From assembly GCA_964549595.1 (NCBI GenBank), contig CAZJWK010000101.1, positions 1-10,404 of the forward strand: DNA of 10,404 bases, written 5' to 3'. This document shows, piece after piece, positions 1 to 6,295 of this stretch (its first letter is position 1; every line of letters starts with the position of its first letter). Both the position numbers and the translations under genes were made by a program. Origin of the DNA: CAZQQN01 sp964549595 (GTDB lineage Bacteria > Bacteroidota > Bacteroidia > CAILMK01 > CAYYUA01). Under the pieces are notes generated by a model. It was not told the origin of the DNA, did no database searches, and worked only from the letters and a program-made list of their open reading frames with translations.

Positions 1-110
1 GTTACAAGGGCAAGTTGGTACCGAAAGGGGTTTACATCTATCGCATCGTAGTGACCGGTGAGGATGGTTCCACTAAGGAGTTTAAGGGAACGGTGACCGT
101 TATTCGATAG
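1..110 (+). CDS. C-terminal end of a T9SS type B (gliding-motility-associated) cargo protein, partial
   Basis: This is the tail of a gene that starts before the window; the reading frame runs from base 3 to a TAG at 108-110. The 35 visible residues contain P-K-G-V-Y-I-Y-R followed by a D-G-S turn, a G-T-V-T-V strand and a final arginine. That is the characteristic end of the CHU_C / gliding-motility-associated C-terminal domain, which acts as a type B sorting signal for the type IX secretion system. By family knowledge the whole protein would be exported across the outer membrane and anchored or released at the surface. The N-terminal passenger is outside the window, so its function cannot be stated. 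No terminator is visible in the 72 bases before the next gene, so the two may share a transcript. Confidence 0.8.
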   Translation, partial: YKGKLVPKGVYIYRIVVTGEDGSTKEFKGTVTVIR

Positions 111-182
111 GCTGAAAAATTTCATTGAAAGCAGACAGCATAGAAGACCTATTAATTTACCCTTAAAAAGCAAACGCTACCC

Positions 183-911
183 ATGAAAACCAGCTTTTGG
201 AGGCGTTTCATGATCATTTTTTGCTTAAGCTTAATAGGCTTATCCATCAGGGTATCGGGTCAAAATGGTTTTATAAAAAACATTTCTCTTAAAAAACGCC
301 AATTTCCTTACAAAGCGTTAGATACTTTTCAAATTGCGGATTCCCTTAAAAAACCAGCCTACGCTTTGGATACCAGCTACCTGCCTTCTTTATTTCAACG
401 GTACTGGACCGATACCATTAATAAAATCTTTACGCCATTGCCCAAAAACATTTCCAGGATGTATTTAATTGACCACAGGATTATTAAGGCCCAATCTCAT
501 TATTGTTCAAAATCAAGGGCTACCTTTCATTCTTTCAATTTTATTACTATGCTATTTACGAAAGATTCCCTTGAACGGATTTATTGGTTGTCCTATTTCC
601 GTGAATGCCCTGAAATTCCCTTGGAAAGGAAAGGTGTTTTAGCCAATTATGGAATATTGGCAGAACACCGGATAAGCGATACATTGATCAAAGAAGTCCA
701 TTCCCATTTTGTATCGGAAAAAGTTATCCGGAGAAAAACGCGTTTTTGTTTCAAAGGTACCGCCAAGAAAGATACCCAAGTCCAATATTTACACATGTAT
801 TTGGACTCTGATCCAGGCCCTGCTTACTGGTATTTGGGAGGCAAAAAATACGAGAATGGGGAATTGATTAGAAAAAACATACCGGATTCCCTGACCCCAA
901 AAACAGATTAA
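183..911 (+). CDS. Unrecognised exported protein, 242 aa
   Basis: I do not recognise a family. The first 26 or so residues form a signal peptide: basic start (K2, R7, R8), hydrophobic core at about 10-20, and a likely cleavage around V-S-G|Q at 24-27, a pattern common in Bacteroidota exported proteins. The mature part is mixed basic/aromatic with no further membrane segment and no tandem repeats. It has three cysteines (C108, C142, C189). Conspicuous stretches include a Y-W-L-S-Y-F-R-E-C segment near 134-142 and a G-P-A-Y-W-Y-L-G-G segment near 212-220. Periplasm or outer-membrane inner face is the likely location. The stop codon directly abuts the ATG of the next gene (TAA|ATG at 909-914), so the two are almost certainly co-translated and may work together. 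ATG 183 was chosen because it gives the complete signal peptide; ATG 210 would cut off its basic region. Confidence 0.75.
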   Translation: MKTSFWRRFMIIFCLSLIGLSIRVSGQNGFIKNISLKKRQFPYKALDTFQIADSLKKPAYALDTSYLPSLFQRYWTDTINKIFTPLPKNISRMYLIDHRIIKAQSHYCSKSRATFHSFNFITMLFTKDSLERIYWLSYFRECPEIPLERKGVLANYGILAEHRISDTLIKEVHSHFVSEKVIRRKTRFCFKGTAKKDTQVQYLHMYLDSDPGPAYWYLGGKKYENGELIRKNIPDSLTPKTD

Positions 912-1469
912 ATGCCAAGACGCAGGAAAATTTTATCCATACCACTAAAGCTACTGGTCATTGTGGCTTTAATAGGGAGCTTTTTTAAGCTTCAACATTA
1001 TCCAGGGGCCACAAAATTTTTAACAATAGGGTTATTGGGCGTATTGATTCTTTATCCCATTAGGTTTGCATGGAAAAGGCCCAAAAGGCTCAAAGACTGG
1101 GTTAAATTAATTTACATCTCAGAATGGGTGTTAAGTGGTTATCTCAAATTAATTCATTATTATGAAATCCCCTATTCTGGGATTCTGGGAAGCATTGCAT
1201 TTTTGTCATGGATTGTTTTGGAAGCAATAGACTATTTTTACTACCAATATTGGGAATACCCGAAACCTAAAGCATTGTGGGTACTTATTACAGGCATTAT
1301 ACTTTTGCATGCAGGGCTTTTTATGAAACTCCAGCATTATTCCGGAACCCTGTATGTATTGACATTAGGATGCTTGCTAACGATTGGCTGGTTAGGCAAG
1401 GAATTACCGATGTTACTAAAGGCCAAAATCATGGCATTGAGCGGTGCCAAGCAGAACCAATCCTCCTAA
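912..1469 (+). CDS. GldL-like multi-pass inner-membrane protein with three internal hairpin repeats, 185 aa
   Basis: This is a highly hydrophobic protein with about six predicted membrane segments (roughly 13-25, 35-52, 66-80, 88-106, 121-138, 147-163) and a basic N-terminus. Three helix-turn-helix units each carry a related motif: F-K-L-Q-H-Y-P-G (25-32), L-K-L-I-H-Y-Y (78-84) and M-K-L-Q-H-Y-S-G (138-145). That G-x-x-F-K-x-x-H-x-x-G pattern resembles the N-terminal two-helix domain of GldL, the membrane motor subunit that with GldM powers T9SS and gliding. Unlike GldL there is no long cytoplasmic C-terminal region. I also see no glutamate inside the helix after the first motif, where GldL has its motor carboxylate. 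It is therefore better called GldL-related than GldL. It starts on the base after the upstream stop, and its own stop overlaps the next ATG. The function is unknown; the membrane topology is fairly secure. Confidence 0.75.
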   Translation: MPRRRKILSIPLKLLVIVALIGSFFKLQHYPGATKFLTIGLLGVLILYPIRFAWKRPKRLKDWVKLIYISEWVLSGYLKLIHYYEIPYSGILGSIAFLSWIVLEAIDYFYYQYWEYPKPKALWVLITGIILLHAGLFMKLQHYSGTLYVLTLGCLLTIGWLGKELPMLLKAKIMALSGAKQNQSS

Positions 1470-1597
1470 TGGTCCTTGGAATATTGCTCAATCTATGGTA
1501 TCCGATTAATGGCTTAAAAGTCCAGGAGTTGCTAGATTGGGGTTGGGCTTTGGTTTGTGGATTTACTGCCCTATTAATTAACTTGCTTTATAAATAA
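1469..1597 (+). CDS. Small hydrophobic membrane peptide, 42 aa, translationally coupled to the GldL-like gene
   Basis: The ORF begins with the ATG inside TAATG at 1467-1471, so its first base is the last base of the upstream stop codon, a classic termination-reinitiation arrangement. The peptide has two hydrophobic stretches (about 1-10 and 25-40) separated by a short polar turn, and it ends L-L-Y-K. The segment L-L-N-L-W-Y-P-I-N-G lines up with the F-F-K-L-Q-H-Y-P-G motif of the upstream protein, so it looks like a degenerate fourth hairpin of the same repeat family. It may be a separate small subunit or a part split from the GldL-like protein by an ancient frame change. The same frame is open further upstream (from 1277), but that part overlaps the real gene and is not hydrophobic in a comparable pattern. 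No Shine-Dalgarno site is visible, as is usual in this phylum. Confidence 0.5.
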   Translation: MVLGILLNLWYPINGLKVQELLDWGWALVCGFTALLINLLYK

Positions 1598-1605
1598 TTA
1601 ACTTG

Positions 1606-1615
1606 GGGCTAGCCC
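1606..1615 (+). terminator. Possible weak terminator palindrome after the membrane-protein trio
   Basis: A perfect 10-base palindrome GGGCTAGCCC lies 8 bases after the stop of the small ORF and is followed by TTATT. As RNA it could form only a short GC stem with a four-base loop, so termination here would be inefficient. It is the only stem-like element before htpG. Confidence 0.25.
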
Positions 1616-1745
1616 TTATTGATTCTGATCCTGGAAAATTTGAACGGAAAAACTAAGCCAACTTGTCAGCTTTTTGCTTTGCAATGCATTGGCAAGGTAA
1701 TTGTCAAAACTGATTGGGAAAGATTTAAAAGAAAAAACAAAAGTT

Positions 1746-3569
1746 ATGAAACAAGGGAATTTAGGCGTACAGACCGAAAATGTGCTTCCCATAATTAAGC
1801 GTTTTCTCTATTCGGATCAGGAAATATTTTTAAGGGAATTGGCCTCCAATGCGGTGGATGCTACCCAGAAAATGGAAACCCTTGCCAATGCTGGCGAATA
1901 TGAAAAAGACCTCGGGGATTTAACCATTAAGGTCGAATTGGACACGGAAAACGGGACCCTTTCCATTATTGACAGGGGCATAGGAATGACTGAGGAAGAA
2001 GTGGAAAAATACATCAATGAAATTGCTTTTTCCAGTGCAGGGGAATTCATGGAGCAATTCAAAAATGAACAAACCAAAGGGCAAATTATTGGTAAGTTCG
2101 GTCTTGGGTTTTATTCGGCCTTTATGGTGGCCGATCAGGTTGATTTGATAACCTTGTCCTATAAAGAAGGCTCTAAACCGGTTAAGTGGACAGGAACAGG
2201 CGAATCAACTTATCAAATAGAAGAAACAGAAAAAGAAGACCGGGGTACGGAAGTTCGTTTGCACCTTTCCGAAGATGCCAACGAGTATTTGGAAAAAGAA
2301 CGCATTAAGCAGCTTTTGAAAAAATACTGTGGCTTCATGCCGGTGGAAATAGACTTTGATGGGGAAGTGATCAATGATACCAATCCCATATGGCATCAAA
2401 ATCCTTCGGAATTAACGGCCCAGAATTACAAAGATTTTTACCAGAAACTGTATCCGGGTTCCCAGCCTCCCTTATTCTGGATTCACCTCAATGTGGATTA
2501 TCCTTTTAACCTGACAGGGGTGCTTTATTTTCCGAAATTGTCCTCCAGCCTCGAATCTCAGCGCAATAAGATCCAACTTTACAGCAATCAAGTGTATGTA
2601 ACCGATTCCGTGGATGACATTGTCCCTGAATTTCTGACCCTTTTGCACGGGGTTATGGATTCTCCGGATATTCCTTTGAACGTTTCGAGGAGCCATTTAC
2701 AAGCTGACAGCAATGTCAAGAAAATTAGCAATTACATTGTCAAAAAAGTGGCTGAAAAACTGGAAAGCCTCTTCAACAATGACCGAAAAGAATATGAGGA
2801 AAAGTGGAATGACATACATGTATTCCTGAAGTACGGCTTCCTTACCAATGATAAGTTCAAGGAAAAGGCCAAAGCTTTTATCCTGTTGACGGGTGTGGAT
2901 GGCACTCGTTATACGATCGAGGAATACAAAAACAAGATCAAGGATTTACAGACGGATAAGGATGGCAAACTGGTTATCCTTTACACAACCGACAAAGAAA
3001 GTCAGCATACCTATGTTGAAGCCGCTAAAAAGCGTGAATATGATGTTTTAGAGCTTGATCACCCAATTGATAGTCATTTTATTCAAACATTAGAGGCTGA
3101 GGAGGAAAATATCTCGATTAAACGAGTCGACTCAGATAGCCTGGATAAATTGATTGACAAGGGAGAACAAGCGGAATCCGCTTTGAATGAGGAACAGCAA
3201 AAACATTTGAAAGAAGTCTATCAAAACGTGATTAATGACGATCAAGCACAGGTGGAAACGGAGGCTTTATCCCCGGATGATCCTCCTTTGGTAATCACCC
3301 AGGGCGAATTTGAGCGGAGAATGAAAGAAATGTCCCAATTAAGTGGTATGGACATGAGCCAAATGCCCAGTCAACTTAATGTGAAAATCAATACCAATCA
3401 TTCCCTGGCTAATAAAGTGCTTTTGGAACCTGATGAAGAAAGTAAAAAACTTTATGCCAAAGAGGCCTACGATTTAGCCCGCTTATCCCAGGGAACGCTG
3501 AAAGGAAAGGATTTAAGCGAGTTTGTCGATCGCACTCTCGATTTAATGAATAAAAAACAAAGTCAATAA
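1746..3569 (+). CDS. htpG: Molecular chaperone HtpG (bacterial Hsp90), 607 aa
   Basis: HtpG is a cytosolic ATP-dependent dimeric chaperone that remodels client proteins together with the DnaK system. The N-terminal GHKL ATPase domain is intact: E-L-A-S-N-A-V-D-A-T at 31-40 (general base E31, Mg-binding N35), D-R-G-I-G-M at 77-81 in place of the usual D-x-G-x-G, and the lid/G-box G-K-F-G-L-G-F-Y-S-A-F at 116-126. The middle domain carries the L-N-V-S-R-S-H-L-Q segment at 311-319, whose arginine contacts the ATP phosphate in the family. The C-terminal dimerisation domain is complete, and no eukaryotic charged linker is present. The frame is open from a TTG at 1701, but ATG 1746 gives the normal family start (K-Q-G-N-L-G-V-Q-T-E-N) after an A-rich leader, so I use that. 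A strong terminator follows, and the gene appears to be its own unit. I saw no CIRCE-type operator upstream. Confidence 0.97.
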   Translation: MKQGNLGVQTENVLPIIKRFLYSDQEIFLRELASNAVDATQKMETLANAGEYEKDLGDLTIKVELDTENGTLSIIDRGIGMTEEEVEKYINEIAFSSAGEFMEQFKNEQTKGQIIGKFGLGFYSAFMVADQVDLITLSYKEGSKPVKWTGTGESTYQIEETEKEDRGTEVRLHLSEDANEYLEKERIKQLLKKYCGFMPVEIDFDGEVINDTNPIWHQNPSELTAQNYKDFYQKLYPGSQPPLFWIHLNVDYPFNLTGVLYFPKLSSSLESQRNKIQLYSNQVYVTDSVDDIVPEFLTLLHGVMDSPDIPLNVSRSHLQADSNVKKISNYIVKKVAEKLESLFNNDRKEYEEKWNDIHVFLKYGFLTNDKFKEKAKAFILLTGVDGTRYTIEEYKNKIKDLQTDKDGKLVILYTTDKESQHTYVEAAKKREYDVLELDHPIDSHFIQTLEAEEENISIKRVDSDSLDKLIDKGEQAESALNEEQQKHLKEVYQNVINDDQAQVETEALSPDDPPLVITQGEFERRMKEMSQLSGMDMSQMPSQLNVKINTNHSLANKVLLEPDEESKKLYAKEAYDLARLSQGTLKGKDLSEFVDRTLDLMNKKQSQ

Positions 3570-3591
3570 TTCTTAAAAATCTCCTTTAATT

Positions 3592-3621
3592 AAACCCGGT
3601 TTTACCAAAACCGGGTTTTTT
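3592..3621 (+). terminator. Intrinsic terminator of htpG
   Basis: A perfect 12-bp inverted repeat, AAACCCGGTTTT (3592-3603) and AAAACCGGGTTT (3607-3618), has a three-base ACC loop and runs into a T tract ending at 3621. It lies 22 bases after the htpG stop codon and has the standard form of a Rho-independent terminator. Confidence 0.92.
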
Positions 3622-3821
3622 AATGCCATGCTCCCTCAATAACTCGTTGGTAAAAGGCTATTTTAGGAGATTGTATTGGAAAATTTATCCACCGACAGAC
3701 GTACTGTGATTTAATTTAAAAGGAAAGGCAGGGAAGAATTTTCCACATATTTCTGATCAATTTACTATAACTCCCCGATAAAAATCCAATTCACCGAAAA
3801 TTTCCGCTTTTTCATCTAATT
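3622..3821. other. AT-rich non-coding spacer between htpG and the small T9SS-tail gene
   Basis: I see no credible gene here on either strand. Two DnaA-box-like nonamers occur 54 bases apart, TTATCCACC at 3685-3693 and TTTTCCACA at 3739-3747. Each differs by one base from the TTATCCACA consensus. Two such matches in an AT-rich spacer can arise by chance, and nothing else suggests an origin. Confidence 0.5.
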
Positions 3822-3855
3822 TTTGATTGGACCGGTGGCCCTTGATTTAATTTTG
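3822..3855 (+). promoter_or_regulatory. Bacteroidota-type promoter upstream of the 82-aa gene
   Basis: TTTG at 3822-3825 and TAATTTTG at 3848-3855 match the -33 TTTG and -7 TAnnTTTG elements known for the primary sigma factor of this phylum. The 22-base spacing is at the long end of the usual range. Transcription would begin only a few bases downstream, leaving a leader of about 25 bases before ATG 3887. This supports the small gene as an independent transcription unit. It is the only exact TAnnTTTG promoter I noticed in the intergenic regions. Confidence 0.5.
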
Positions 3856-3886
3856 TTTTAAGGCTTATTTAAAAGATCATTCGGGA

Positions 3887-4135
3887 ATGGTATTGGAACA
3901 AAAAGAAATTCAAGAAGAGGGTATCCAATTAGAGTTTGCAATTGCTAACCAATGTTTTGTGGAAGTGAATCTTTTTGACGAAAACGGGCAATTGATTTAC
4001 AACTTTAGCGATTATATCTCAGCCGGCCATCACAATCATTATATTCATACGGATAAATTTTCTGCCGGCACTTACCTTCTTCGAGTTGCTCAAAATGGGA
4101 ATACAAACACTCACGAGATGATTAACCTGAAATAA
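3887..4135 (+). CDS. Small protein resembling a lone T9SS type A C-terminal domain, 82 aa
   Basis: Nearly the whole protein looks like the beta-sandwich tail of T9SS type A cargo. There is a V-E-V-N-L-F-D-E-N-G-Q-L-I-Y strand-turn-strand at 25-38, an S-A-G-H turn at 45-48, and F-S-A-G-T-Y-L-L-R-V (58-67) matching the family's 'pxGxYxLrv' signature, with a lysine at the very end. What is odd is that there is no signal peptide and no passenger: the protein starts M-V-L-E-Q-K-E-I and is acidic there. An in-frame TAA at 3848 with no start codon before ATG 3887 rules out a longer version in this frame. A four-histidine cluster (H48, H49, H51, H54) sits in the central loop. It may be a stand-alone cytoplasmic domain of the same fold, or the remnant of a larger gene. 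A dedicated promoter and a terminator on either side favour a functional gene. Confidence 0.65.
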   Translation: MVLEQKEIQEEGIQLEFAIANQCFVEVNLFDENGQLIYNFSDYISAGHHNHYIHTDKFSAGTYLLRVAQNGNTNTHEMINLK

Positions 4136-4148
4136 AAATTCAGGTTTT
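4124..4148 (+). terminator. Intrinsic terminator overlapping the stop codon of the 82-aa gene
   Basis: The inverted repeat AACCTGAA (4124-4131) and TTCAGGTT (4139-4146) encloses a seven-base A-rich loop and ends in TTTT (4145-4148). The left arm encodes the last residues of the protein and the loop contains the TAA stop. The - strand version lacks a T tract, so this serves the + strand gene. Confidence 0.7.
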
Positions 4149-4187
4149 CGGTAATCTACATTGCTCCATTAAGGGTTTCTTAGGTCC

Positions 4188-5093
4188 TTATAGGGTATAA
4201 TCGATACCTAAGGCAAAAACTTCTTTAAATTGCACGGCAGGGCCAACAGAGCCATCATCCCTCGTAACATTGATATCTTCATCGTATATCAAATTGGTAT
4301 GGATAGTGGTTACCAAAAAATCATTTATCCGGAATTTGATTTTTGCCTCCCAATTCACATCAATTTCTGCCGGGTTTTGGTAGGAAGAGAAGAAATTGGC
4401 GTGTGTCTTGTAGAACACATTTTTAAAAGGTTCGCCCTTTAATGAAATCCTTAAATTAGATCCAAATTCCTGTTTGAAAGTTTTTCCGGGTTCTACCCCG
4501 TATCGTCCCTGTTCAGAAAGGGTGTCGTTTAACACAAAAGTGCTTTTACCGGTCAACGGGGAAAGGTTGATTGAAACCCCCTCATTAGGACTGTAGGCAG
4601 CCCCAAGTGAGGCTTGTAGATAACCCGGGGCCATAAAATCAGATATCAGAACACGATCCTGATCGTCTCCGGGATAATTGTAACCCTTGGTTATACTGGT
4701 ATTAAAATTCAAGAAACCACTTAGGTTTATGTAATCATTCAACGCGCGATTGTACTTGGTTTGAAAACTCCATTCATCGTCACTTTTTCGGAAATTTTCT
4801 ACCGATTCTTGTTTTAACAGTCCATACCTTAAGTCCATCCTGTTTTCCCAATGGTTTTTTTGTTTTTCATAGGTTAAGAACCATTCTATTTCACCGGTTC
4901 CTGACAAAGAACTTTCACCGCCTCCGGTCCAATTCCGAAGGGCTACCTGTGAAAAATTGAGGGTAAAATTGCCCCTGGTGCTCCAATGTTTACTTGAATC
5001 AGCACCTTCCTCTGATTCCTGAGCATTTAGCGGTTCATTTAAAAAGGGTAAACAAAAGAAAAAGGTTAGGGCAATAAAAAACGGGTGATTCAT
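4188..5093 (-). CDS. DUF3078 family outer-membrane beta-barrel protein, 301 aa
   Basis: This is an exported protein of a Bacteroidota-restricted family of unknown function. It has a signal peptide (hydrophobic F/L-rich core at about 5-20, likely cleavage after L-N-A|Q at 24) and then a short acidic stretch. The family hallmark is present: an N-F-S-Q-V-A-L-R-N-W-T-G-G-G-E-S-S-L-S segment at about 46-64. The rest alternates polar and aromatic residues in beta strands with turn-rich loops and ends with a short strand L-G-I-D-Y-T-L. This fits an outer-membrane barrel. It starts 64 bases after the ilvE stop on the same strand with no terminator seen between, so it may be transcribed from the ilvE side. 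No role in amino-acid metabolism follows from that. The substrate and function are unknown. Confidence 0.85.
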   Translation of the reverse strand: MNHPFFIALTFFFCLPFLNEPLNAQESEEGADSSKHWSTRGNFTLNFSQVALRNWTGGGESSLSGTGEIEWFLTYEKQKNHWENRMDLRYGLLKQESVENFRKSDDEWSFQTKYNRALNDYINLSGFLNFNTSITKGYNYPGDDQDRVLISDFMAPGYLQASLGAAYSPNEGVSINLSPLTGKSTFVLNDTLSEQGRYGVEPGKTFKQEFGSNLRISLKGEPFKNVFYKTHANFFSSYQNPAEIDVNWEAKIKFRINDFLVTTIHTNLIYDEDINVTRDDGSVGPAVQFKEVFALGIDYTL

Positions 5094-5157
5094 AAATTTT
5101 TAACTTAGGGGTTAAGCAATGTGAGAAATAATGACTAAAGCGTGTACTTCTGAAATG

Positions 5158-6219
5158 TTATTGAATGGGTTCAACCCAACCAAACGGGTCTTTTTCCGTT
5201 CGCTTTTGAATGCGCTTTAACCTTTCCAGAAGGCGATTAGAATATTTTCTTTCCTCCACTGGAGGTAATTCCAGATCACGGTCTTCATAACCTATGGCTT
5301 TCAGATGGGCTATGGTGGCTGCTGTGCCTGTACCAAAAGCATCTTCAAGTTCACCATCATCATGGGCTTTTACAATTTCGTCAACGGTAACCGCTCTTTC
5401 TTCTACCGGAATGCCTTCATCTCTGGCCAGTTGAATGACACTATCTCTTATAATGCCTTCTAAAATAGTCCCGTCCGATTCCGGTGTAATTAATTTACCC
5501 CCGATTTGAAAAAAGATGTTCATTGTACCGGATTCCTCGATGTATTGATGTTCCTTGGCATCCGTCCATATTAATTGCCCGTACCCTTCCTTTTGAGCCA
5601 AACTGGCAGGATATAAAGAAGCCCCGTAATTCCCTGCAGCCTTGGCATAACCTACCCCTCCTTTTACAGCCCGTGCATAGGTCTGATCAATCTTAACCTT
5701 AATGGGTTCGGGATAATAAGCATTCACCGGGCTCAAAAAGATGATGAATTTATAATGGTCGGATGGCTTAATACCGACATATTCATCCGTGGCAAACATG
5801 AAGGGTCTTATGTATAATGCACTACCCGGAACCGTTGGTATCCAGTCCTGGTCCAGGCTTAGCAATTGCTTTAGGCCGTCCATAAAAATCTCCCTCGGGA
5901 TTTCCGGCATGGACATTCTTTTGGCGGAAGTATTCATGCGCTTCCAATTGTCCCAGGGCCGGAAGAATACGGGTATATTGTTTTCATCTTTATAAGCCTT
6001 AAGCCCTTCAAAAATTTCCTGACCATAATGAAAAGCAGCCGTAACCGGGCTTAGGGAAAGGTTTTGAAAGGGTATGATTCGTGTATCCTGCCAATCCCCA
6101 TCGTAATAGTCAGCAACCAGCATGTGGTCTGAAAAAATTTTACCAAAAACGATGTTTTCCAGGTCGGTATCGGGCAGCTTGGATTGCTTAATTTTGTGAA
6201 CCGTAATGGGGTAGCTCAT
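5158..6219 (-). CDS. ilvE: Branched-chain-amino-acid aminotransferase, 353 aa
   Basis: This is a PLP-dependent fold-type IV transaminase that interconverts leucine, isoleucine and valine with their 2-oxo acids, using the glutamate/2-oxoglutarate pair, in the cytosol. The sequence shows the family order: F-H-Y-G-Q-E-I-F-E-G-L-K-A-Y at 63-76, the S-A-K-R-M segment near 98-102, and the catalytic lysine K193 in G-Y-A-K-A-A-G-N-Y-G-A-S. The I-E-E-S-G-T-M-N cofactor segment follows at 227-234, then G-T-I-L-E-G-I-I-R-D-S at 250-260 and the phosphate-loop F-G-T-G-T-A-A at 295-301. The length (353) and motifs fit the class II (eukaryote-like, BCAT2-type) bacterial enzymes rather than the shorter E. 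coli IlvE. The start is fixed by the normal N-terminus and the 76-base divergent spacer upstream. No other branched-chain biosynthesis gene is present nearby. Confidence 0.95.
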   Translation of the reverse strand: MSYPITVHKIKQSKLPDTDLENIVFGKIFSDHMLVADYYDGDWQDTRIIPFQNLSLSPVTAAFHYGQEIFEGLKAYKDENNIPVFFRPWDNWKRMNTSAKRMSMPEIPREIFMDGLKQLLSLDQDWIPTVPGSALYIRPFMFATDEYVGIKPSDHYKFIIFLSPVNAYYPEPIKVKIDQTYARAVKGGVGYAKAAGNYGASLYPASLAQKEGYGQLIWTDAKEHQYIEESGTMNIFFQIGGKLITPESDGTILEGIIRDSVIQLARDEGIPVEERAVTVDEIVKAHDDGELEDAFGTGTAATIAHLKAIGYEDRDLELPPVEERKYSNRLLERLKRIQKRTEKDPFGWVEPIQ

Positions 6220-6295
6220 AGAAGTGCTTTATTTTGTTGTTTGACCTTACAAGTCACCCCAAATTTCGTAAAAATTCTTTAATGATAGGTCATTT
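6220..6295. promoter_or_regulatory. Divergent promoter region between ilvE and the HolD-like gene
   Basis: These 76 bases must hold promoters for both strands, but I see no clean TAnnTTTG element on either. Two inverted pairs are visible: TGAC (6242-6245) with GTCA (6253-6256), and TGACCT (6242-6247) with AGGTCA (6287-6292). They could be an operator for a dimeric regulator, though 4-6-base arms are weak evidence. Confidence 0.35.

Noticed and set aside
1277..1468. Upstream extension of the 42-aa ORF in the same frame
   Set aside because: It lies inside the GldL-like gene and its product is not hydrophobic in the hairpin pattern. The TAATG start at 1469 is a better explanation. I also saw no slippery heptamer for programmed frameshifting.
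1690..1705. Sigma-54-like element TGGCAA-N5-TTGTC upstream of htpG
   Set aside because: The spacing is right, but the invariant GC of the -12 element is GT here and the -24 element lacks its final C. An activator site is not visible either.
1678..1705. Possible TTTG / TAnnTTTG promoter for htpG
   Set aside because: The downstream element reads TAATTGTC, a poor match to TAnnTTTG, so I did not annotate a promoter.
1701..1745. TTG-initiated 15-residue N-terminal extension of HtpG
   Set aside because: The extension is lysine-rich filler. The family's conserved N-terminus begins right after ATG 1746, which follows a typical A-rich leader.
3685..3747. Two DnaA-box-like nonamers suggesting a replication origin
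   Set aside because: There are only two one-mismatch copies 54 bases apart, with no dnaA, dnaN or other origin context.
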